DNA from: Verrucomicrobia subdivision 6 bacterium | GTDB lineage: Bacteria > Verrucomicrobiota > Verrucomicrobiia > Methylacidiphilales > Verrucolacustridaceae | Length of the DNA: 38,125 nucleotides | Direction: 5' to 3' | Assembly: GCA_945873585.1 (NCBI GenBank) | Contig: CAMCDO010000002.1 | Span: 1 to 38,125 of the forward strand | Shown: positions 32,888 through 38,125 of the stretch, piece after piece | Numbering within the stretch: the first letter of the stretch is position 1 | How the letters are laid out: each line of letters opens with the position of its first letter | Translations under genes and position numbers: made by a program | Notes under the pieces: model-generated | The model's input: only the letters and a program-made list of their open reading frames with translations | Told to the model about the DNA's origin: nothing | The model's database searches: none

Positions 32888-34255
32888 TTATTCTCCTAAA
32901 TGTTCCTGTAAAAGAGGCTGCAACCTCTCTTCAACTTTACGAATCCTATCGATTTCGTCCGCTTCGACAAGCAGTCGTATCAGATTTTCTGTTCCTGAAT
33001 ACCGCAGAAGAATCCTCCCCTTCTGCCCTAGAAATTTCTCCATCTCCGCCACCGCACCAGCCAAAACCGGAATCGTCTCCCACGGCACCTTCTCCCTCAC
33101 CCTCACATAACTCAACTTCTGTGGATACTTTTTCATCCCTTTTCGCATCTGTGCTAGCCGCAATTTTTTCCTTTGCACCAAATCCAAAATCTTCAAGGCC
33201 GAGAGCAGTCCATCCCCCGCAGGCGATATATCGTGAAAAAGCAGATGCCCCGACTGCTCTCCCCCCAAACAAAAACCACCCGACCGCATTGCCTTCGCCA
33301 CATACCGATCTCCCACCGGCGTCCTGAGCACTTTCCCGCCCCGTGACTCGACCGCTTCGTCTAATCCCATATTACTCATCACCGTCACCACCACCGTCTT
33401 ACCTGATAACTTCCCTCTTTCCAGTGCATCCAAAGCCGCCATCGCAATCACCTCATCGCCGTCCACCCTCTCCCCCTCCTCATCGACCAAAACCATTCGA
33501 TCCGCATCCCCATCATGAGCCAATCCAATCCAACCCGGTTTTCTTTGAATCACCTCTATCAGCTTCTCGGGATGCTCAGATCCACAACCTGCGTTGATAT
33601 TTTTCCCATCAGGCTTTTCCGCAATTACCTCCACCTCCGCCCCCAACCCGCGTAATACAGTCGGAGTCGTAAACCAAGCCGCTCCATTCGCCGCATCCAC
33701 CACAATCTTTAATCCCGCTAACGAAAATTCCGCAGGAAACCCTTTTCTCAACCGATTCCCATACCCCTCCAACGCCCATCGTGCACAGGAGAAATCCATC
33801 TTCGGCGTTTTCTCCGTGATCAAGGGTGGATGCTTCTCATCCAGACACGCTTCAATCGCTTCCTCCTGCTCATCCGTCAACTTTGCCCCATCCTCCCCAC
33901 AAAACTTTAGCCCGTTATCTCCCACCGGATTATGGGAGGCACTCAAAATAGCCCCGCCACAAGCTCCCTTCTCCTCCACTAACATCCCAACCGCCCCACT
34001 CGGAATCACCCCCAATACCTCTGGAACTAAACCCGCCGCGCGTAACCCAGAAACCAGCGCCGCCTCCAGTATCGGACCCGAGCCGCGCGTATCTCGCGCT
34101 ATTAAAATTTTTCCACCAGCCGACTTTTCGGAAAAGTACTTGCCCGCAGCCCATCCCATCGCCGCCACAAATTCAGGTGTCATTGGCACTTGCCCCACTT
34201 TCCCACGAATCCCATCCGTCCCAAACCACTTCCGCACCCCTCCCCCCTCTCCCAT
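32888..34255 (-). CDS. glmM: Phosphoglucosamine mutase
   Basis: 455 residues from ATG 34255, whose first base is the last base of the cdaA stop (TAATG). It converts glucosamine-6-phosphate to glucosamine-1-phosphate for peptidoglycan and outer-membrane sugar synthesis. The N-terminus is KWFGTDGIRG; the phosphoserine is Ser107 in SASHNP; the metal-binding loop is DGDADR (248-253); and the sugar-phosphate loop is RYSGTENLIR near the C-terminus. The order cdaA-glmM is conserved in many bacteria, where the cyclase and the mutase bind each other and tune c-di-AMP against cell-wall precursor supply. The extra N-terminal codons to 34306 overlap cdaA and are not used. Confidence 0.97.
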   Translation of the reverse strand: MGEGGGVRKWFGTDGIRGKVGQVPMTPEFVAAMGWAAGKYFSEKSAGGKILIARDTRGSGPILEAALVSGLRAAGLVPEVLGVIPSGAVGMLVEEKGACGGAILSASHNPVGDNGLKFCGEDGAKLTDEQEEAIEACLDEKHPPLITEKTPKMDFSCARWALEGYGNRLRKGFPAEFSLAGLKIVVDAANGAAWFTTPTVLRGLGAEVEVIAEKPDGKNINAGCGSEHPEKLIEVIQRKPGWIGLAHDGDADRMVLVDEEGERVDGDEVIAMAALDALERGKLSGKTVVVTVMSNMGLDEAVESRGGKVLRTPVGDRYVAKAMRSGGFCLGGEQSGHLLFHDISPAGDGLLSALKILDLVQRKKLRLAQMRKGMKKYPQKLSYVRVREKVPWETIPVLAGAVAEMEKFLGQKGRILLRYSGTENLIRLLVEADEIDRIRKVEERLQPLLQEHLGE

Positions 34256-35196
34256 TAACGCATCCCCGCCCGCATCCCCGCCACAATCAACCCCAACCCG
34301 CCCCAAGCAATCACCGCCAACCCCAAGCAGATCGCCGCCCGTACCAACCTCCTTATAAAGGCCCTAGGCCCTGCCGAGGGACGTAAAAATCCTCGCGCTA
34401 ACCCACCTACCCAAGAAACCCCCTCGCCACCTGCCACCAGAATCTCTGTCAGCTTTTGCCGTAACGCATCAATCTCCAAGGGCCTCTCCATCGTCCCACG
34501 ACGACACAAAGTAATCTGACCCGACTCCTCCGAAAGAACCAAAATCACCGCGTCACTCTCCTCGCTCAAACCCAACGCCGCCCGATGCCGCAACCCCAAC
34601 ACCCGACTCATCCCCTGCTGGCTTACCGGCAAAATACAACCCGCCGCCACCAGTCGGTCCCCTCTCAAAATCACCGCTCCATCGTGCAACGGAGTCTGGT
34701 TGAAAAATACCGTCGCCAACAGCTCCTCCGAAACGGTGCCATGCACAGGCACGCCCGAATCCATTACCCCCTGCGCAAGATCCGACTGCTCGAAAACAAT
34801 CAACGCCCCATATTTCCGTTCTCGAAGTGCCTCGATCGCTTTGATCACTTCTTCAATGACGAAAGACTGACGCTCCGCATGAATCGAAAATCCGCCCGCC
34901 CGTCCGATCTCCGCCAAAGCCCGCCGAATCTCAGGCTGAAACAAAATCAAAAAGGCCAGCACCAAAACCGAAACAAAGGCCTGCAGAAGAAAACTCAGCA
35001 CCCGTAACTCCAAAAACCTCGACGCCACCAGCGCGACAACAAAGACCAGCAAAAATCCGCTCAAGACCTTAGCCCCCTGCGTCCGCCTCAGAAGCTTGTA
35101 CCCGTAATAAAAAACCGCCGTCAGAATCAGAATCTCCAACGCGCCTTGCCAGCGCAAGTCACGGTACGGTTCCAGCCAGCTAACGGGCACGATCAT
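34255..35196 (-). CDS. cdaA: Membrane diadenylate cyclase
   Basis: 313 residues from ATG 35196; the open frame further upstream lies inside the phosphatase gene and is a shadow. It makes c-di-AMP from two ATP. Three N-terminal helices (about 20-35, 42-60 and 66-87: ILILTAVFYYGYKLL, VLSGFLLVFVVALVAS, LLQAFVSVLVLAFLILF) precede the DAC domain with DGA (172-174, in PLHDGAVIL) and RHR (203-205, in LGLRHRAALG), the two hallmark motifs. The protein is about 40 residues longer than a typical CdaA because of a C-terminal membrane helix (AAICLGLAVIAWGGLGLIVAG, about 287-307). The usual partner gene cdaR is missing between cdaA and glmM. Confidence 0.95.
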   Translation of the reverse strand: MIVPVSWLEPYRDLRWQGALEILILTAVFYYGYKLLRRTQGAKVLSGFLLVFVVALVASRFLELRVLSFLLQAFVSVLVLAFLILFQPEIRRALAEIGRAGGFSIHAERQSFVIEEVIKAIEALRERKYGALIVFEQSDLAQGVMDSGVPVHGTVSEELLATVFFNQTPLHDGAVILRGDRLVAAGCILPVSQQGMSRVLGLRHRAALGLSEESDAVILVLSEESGQITLCRRGTMERPLEIDALRQKLTEILVAGGEGVSWVGGLARGFLRPSAGPRAFIRRLVRAAICLGLAVIAWGGLGLIVAGMRAGMR

Positions 35197-35240
35197 AGAG
35201 TGAGAAGAACAGAAACGGCACTCGCTGTCGATGCGTAGAA

Positions 35241-36470
35241 TTACCGAGCTGCCCTTTTCTTCAACTCCAATCGATCCAGCTCTCGTCCCATTCGGCTCAA
35301 CGTCACCACCTCCACCGTCTCTTTTTTTAATTTGATCACGTTGATGTAGTTTTCCTGGGCATACGCTTTGCGCAACGGGATCGACTCGGCGCACCTCGCC
35401 TCCCTCGGTTCCACCCCGATCGACCCATTCCCCAGAACCATAACTTTCCGCCCCCCCTTTCCCTCACTTTCCACTCTCTGCATATCATGATCGTGGTGAT
35501 TGAAAACTGCCGTAGCGTCCGACTTCTCGATCAGCGGAATCCACTCACTTCTTGCATATCCACTCATCGGCTGCGCGTTCCAGGTTCGAGCCGACGGATA
35601 ACACGCGATATGCCATGAAACGAAAACCCACGGTACGCTCTTTCTCGCTGCCAGGTTTTTCTCCAACCACTTCGTCTGCCGCTCCATCGGGGTGATATGC
35701 CCAGTATCTAAAAGAAGAAGGGAAAGATAATTTCCGAAATCCATCCCGATAGGCTCATCTCTCTGGTAGAGACCGCCAAATAAAGCAAAAAAGAAGGGGG
35801 CCTTCTTTTTCATATCCTCAAAGGTTGCCCCCTCCTGCCAATACCCTCCTTGAACCTCATGATTCCCGATTCCGGGCACCAACGGGATTAACTTTCCATC
35901 CGTCCCTTGGGCGACTCGGTGCCACATCTCCCAAAACCGAATCTCCCTGGCAACATCCTTTCCGTCGCTATACGAAATATCCCCTCCAAGACTAAAGAAG
36001 AGGGGATTTTTCTGGCAGGCCAAAGTCAACATCTCCTCCGCAGCTTGGGTGGAGTCGGAATCTCCCCCCTCCGCAAAGATCAGCTCCTCTCCCATGTCCA
36101 AAGGGGCGGTTCGAAACCTCTGCTCCGGCGAATCCCCTACCTGGAATACATACTCTTTTCCTGCTTCCAATTCCTTCCAACGGACTCGTGATAAACTCCA
36201 CCTCGGCATTCCCCTCTTCTCGGGATCGGGAAAGTCGGTGCTCGTGCTCCTCGCCACTTGCCACGTTGGTTCTCCTAGCTTTTTCCAGCGCACCTCCTCC
36301 CCTTTACCCTTTTCAGGACGATCCCCCAACCCAGGACCCCGCAACCACTGGGCCGTCATCGTCGTACACGGATCACCCTCCCACGTAAGCAAGAGCGTCT
36401 TTGGGACCTCCTCCGCCTCGCCTCTTAAACAAAGGCAAACAACCAAGATGAGTAGAAACCAAGATTTCAT
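35241..36470 (-). CDS. Purple-acid-phosphatase-like metallophosphoesterase
   Basis: 409 residues, exported (signal peptide MKSWFLLILVVCLCLRGEA). An N-terminal Fn3-like domain (about 22-120, LLLTWEGDPCTTMTAQW, LEAGKEYVFQVGD) precedes a calcineurin-like catalytic domain with the metal ligands in order: GDSD (136-139), GDISYSD (163-169), GNHE (202-205), WH (286-287) and HHDHD (325-329). This layout is that of purple acid phosphatases, which release phosphate from esters outside the cytoplasm. The first motif is GD-S-D rather than GDxG, and GHxH is replaced by HHDHD, so substrate choice is uncertain. It is first in the operon with cdaA (44-base gap), glmM and tal. Confidence 0.85.
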   Translation of the reverse strand: MKSWFLLILVVCLCLRGEAEEVPKTLLLTWEGDPCTTMTAQWLRGPGLGDRPEKGKGEEVRWKKLGEPTWQVARSTSTDFPDPEKRGMPRWSLSRVRWKELEAGKEYVFQVGDSPEQRFRTAPLDMGEELIFAEGGDSDSTQAAEEMLTLACQKNPLFFSLGGDISYSDGKDVAREIRFWEMWHRVAQGTDGKLIPLVPGIGNHEVQGGYWQEGATFEDMKKKAPFFFALFGGLYQRDEPIGMDFGNYLSLLLLDTGHITPMERQTKWLEKNLAARKSVPWVFVSWHIACYPSARTWNAQPMSGYARSEWIPLIEKSDATAVFNHHDHDMQRVESEGKGGRKVMVLGNGSIGVEPREARCAESIPLRKAYAQENYINVIKLKKETVEVVTLSRMGRELDRLELKKRAAR

Positions 36471-36713
36471 TCACGAAGCCTAAAAGCAAAACTCCAAAAA
36501 GCCAATCCAGCCAAACAAAAGCTTCAGAAAGAAAAGCCATCAATTCAATCCCCACATTTCGGCTCTGATTAAGCATGGGGCTTCTCCTGTTATTTGTCTT
36601 TAGAGCTTTTTCCGGAGAAATCGGCTCGCTAACTGGTATTCAGATCATGCCTTTTGCCCCTTCCCCTTTAGCCTTGTTGGATTTAGCCACCCTCGGCTTT
36701 TCTTATCTCGATA

Positions 36714-37691
36714 ATGAAGTCCCCAACCCATAACTTAAACCTACGACACTATGTGATGAGCAAGATCGCAGAGAATAACGCCACAGTTCTTTTCGCAGCC
36801 TTGGGCTGCCTGCTGGCTCTAGAATTCCAACATCTTGGCCTTCACCCAGTGCCCTCTTCAGGACTGGCCGCCTTGTTTCTTATCATCGTCTTATCGATAC
36901 TCAATATCGGCGGAGCTTGCGGTCCCGCTATCCTTTGCGGTTCCTTTGCGGGCATGAGTTTCCTGCCTGACCTCCTCCCTGCCTTGAATGGTTTTCAAGG
37001 ACATCTTCCGTGGATCCTATTCGCCCTCCTGCTCTCCTGTGCCGTGGGCTTCGTCTACCTCCTCACCCAGAATCTCAGCGATAAATTCCCTCGTGGGATG
37101 CTCAACGGATTCGGGGGAAAACTCGGTGCCACCGCCTTTGCCGCCACCCTGCTCTGCACCTACTTAACTCGGTTGTTTCTTGGCATTCCAACTCCTATTC
37201 ATCCACCCACCTCGAACGAAGTTTCGGTCTTCTTGGGAAATCTTTCCCTTCTCGATTTTGGATTTTCCATCCTCGCCAGCATGGCAGGTGCAGTCCTTCC
37301 AATTCTGCTCACCGGAAAAGAGATCCTTCTTATCCCACTTCCCGTGCGGCAAAAGTCGATTTACCAGCTCACGGCAAACAGCAAAGTGATGGGCATCGCA
37401 CTTTTGGGTTTCGCAGTGGGAGGCCCACTTCTTCTCATCCCGCAGGTCGGGCAAATCATGGCCACTTCCTGGTACATGGGCACATTCGTAAGCATGACGG
37501 CCCTATCGCTACCCGCACCTAATCGATTCAAGCTCTTGGCAGGAACCCTCGCTCCCGTCTTCCTCTGGATTCTGCAAACCCGCTTTCACGGAACGGGCGG
37601 ACTCCTTGGCTTAGCAGCCCTTCTTTCCGTATTTACGATCCATACAGTTGGAATTGTGGGAAACTTCGTTCTCAGGAGAACTGCAGCGTAG
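36714..37691 (+). CDS. Polytopic inner-membrane protein, family unknown
   Basis: 325 residues with about eight or nine membrane helices, for example ATVLFAALGCLLALEF, LAALFLIIVLSILNIGG, ILFALLLSCAVGFVYLL, LGATAFAATLLCTYLTRLF, SILASMAGAVLPILLTG, VMGIALLGFAVGGPLLL and LLGLAALLSVFTIHTVGIVG. The loops hold GGACGPAILCGSFAGMSFLPD and NGFGGKLGATAF, which look conserved and may line a transport path. I do not recognise the family; transporter or envelope assembly protein is a guess. ATG 36714 is used; ATG 36756 (MSKIAENN) is also possible. No ribosome site is clear for either. It stands alone between a divergent operon and a convergent short gene. Confidence 0.65.
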   Translation: MKSPTHNLNLRHYVMSKIAENNATVLFAALGCLLALEFQHLGLHPVPSSGLAALFLIIVLSILNIGGACGPAILCGSFAGMSFLPDLLPALNGFQGHLPWILFALLLSCAVGFVYLLTQNLSDKFPRGMLNGFGGKLGATAFAATLLCTYLTRLFLGIPTPIHPPTSNEVSVFLGNLSLLDFGFSILASMAGAVLPILLTGKEILLIPLPVRQKSIYQLTANSKVMGIALLGFAVGGPLLLIPQVGQIMATSWYMGTFVSMTALSLPAPNRFKLLAGTLAPVFLWILQTRFHGTGGLLGLAALLSVFTIHTVGIVGNFVLRRTAA

Positions 37692-37758
37692 CAGAACGTT
37701 CGTTCAAGTCCTTCCAGCGGAAGGGGTGCCCAAGGGCCTTATGATTTGCCAGTTCGAC

Positions 37759-38019
37759 CTATTTTTTGAGACAAACCATCAGGGCACCCGTTAATCGCCC
37801 CTCCCCGTCAGTCAGCGGCGCATAGTGGGCATCACACGCATGGCCAAACAAGGTGACCTCTCCGGTAAAGGAACGTTTTTCAAGAAGCGCTGCGTACCCT
37901 GGGTTGCTTCGATCAAGCTTCGTGCCCACCGCGGATTTTCCATCCTCCACATGCAATGTCGTATGCTTCCGGACAAAATCTTGCCCTTTAAATTCAAAAA
38001 TCGTACTTTCTTGGACCAT
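37759..38019 (-). CDS. Free-standing Cache-type sensor domain
   Basis: 86 residues matching the core of Cache_3/Cache_2 sensor domains: HTTLHVEDGKSAVGTKLDR, PGYAALLEKRSFTGEVTLFG, HYAPLTDGEGRLTGALMV. In known proteins this domain is extracytoplasmic in chemoreceptors and sensor kinases and binds small ligands. Here it has no signal peptide, membrane helix or output domain, so it is either a cytoplasmic orphan domain or a truncated remnant. GAAAG lies about 10 bases before the ATG as a weak ribosome site. The next gene upstream on the same strand ends at 38085, 65 bases away, and may be a kinase fragment. Confidence 0.65.
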   Translation of the reverse strand: MVQESTIFEFKGQDFVRKHTTLHVEDGKSAVGTKLDRSNPGYAALLEKRSFTGEVTLFGHACDAHYAPLTDGEGRLTGALMVCLKK

Positions 38020-38084
38020 TTTTAATTTCTTTCTATTTCAATCTTACACCATTTCAAATTTCCGTAGCGATCTTTAAAAGCGGG

Positions 38085-38125
38085 CTAGTCATCCGAAGCG
38101 TTCTCCTCGGGCAGTAAAACGAAAC
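38085..38125 (-). CDS. 3' tip of a gene extending past the window
   Basis: The last 41 bases read on the minus strand as FVLLPEENASDD followed by TAG. The hydrophobic strand ending in LP followed by an acidic tail is like the end of a histidine-kinase ATPase domain, but 12 residues are too few to be sure. Confidence 0.3.
   Translation of the reverse strand, partial: FVLLPEENASDD

Noticed and set aside
36575-36733. 52-codon open frame starting MGLLLLFVFRAFSGEIG
   Set aside because: It has a hydrophobic start but no ribosome site, overlaps the start of the next gene by 20 bases and shows no recognisable pattern; it could be a leader peptide but is unsupported.
37710-37724. CCTTCC-AGC-GGAAGG hairpin between convergent genes as a terminator
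   Set aside because: The loop has only three bases, the stem six, and no T tract follows; possible but not strong enough to annotate.

Overview
The window looks like a chromosomal piece from a Verrucomicrobiota bacterium or a close PVC-group relative. The reasons are a protein ending in a PEP-CTERM sorting tail (VPEP, hydrophobic helix, RLRR), two proteins that look like the TIGR02597 family described from Verrucomicrobia, several bactofilins, many secreted Ig-like proteins, and a TonB-dependent receptor with a carboxypeptidase-regulatory-like N-terminal domain. This assignment is inferred from protein families; there is no rRNA in the window.

Layout. (1) 1-1495: three bactofilin genes, the first cut by the window edge and convergent with the other two; one of these carries two zinc ribbons. 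(2) 1500-2095: a gene-free island of short repeats and hairpins. (3) 2096-9079, minus strand: a lipoprotein, a 919-residue secreted repeat protein, a PEP-CTERM protein, an Ig-like secreted protein and a TIGR02597-like protein. (4) 9080-9457: a divergent control region with repeated TTGTCACA-type motifs. (5) 9458-12870, plus strand: a large Ig-repeat surface protein translationally coupled to a second TIGR02597-like protein. (6) 12894-15848: a TonB-dependent receptor. (7) 16025-18997: three outer-membrane beta-barrel proteins separated by repeat islands. (8) 19003-24431: a tightly packed energising operon (DUF3450-like, ExbB with a DUF3450-like N-terminal extension, ExbD, TonB, TPR protein). 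(9) 24503-26307: a Sel1/GspG-like fusion protein, a 55-codon gene and a fourth beta-barrel. (10) 26358-27256: a nucleotidyltransferase-like gene with a probable reading-frame break, and tRNA-Lys(CTT). (11) 27309-36470: housekeeping genes lysC, doxX-like, acnA, tal, glmM, cdaA and a purple-acid-phosphatase-like gene. (12) 36714 to the end: an unrecognised membrane protein, a free-standing Cache domain and the 3' tip of another gene.

How the genes fit together. Sections 3-9 read as one envelope locus: an outer-membrane receptor, a dedicated proton-driven TonB/ExbB/ExbD motor, small beta-barrels, and secreted Ig, beta-helix and TIGR02597 proteins. A shared motif (AACGTTTGTGTGACA) lies upstream of genes at opposite ends of the locus, which suggests co-regulation. 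Substrate and signal are not visible in the sequence. Base composition changes between the flanks (plus strand strongly C over G whichever strand is coding) and the envelope locus (more balanced or reversed), so the locus may be a later insertion or rearrangement.
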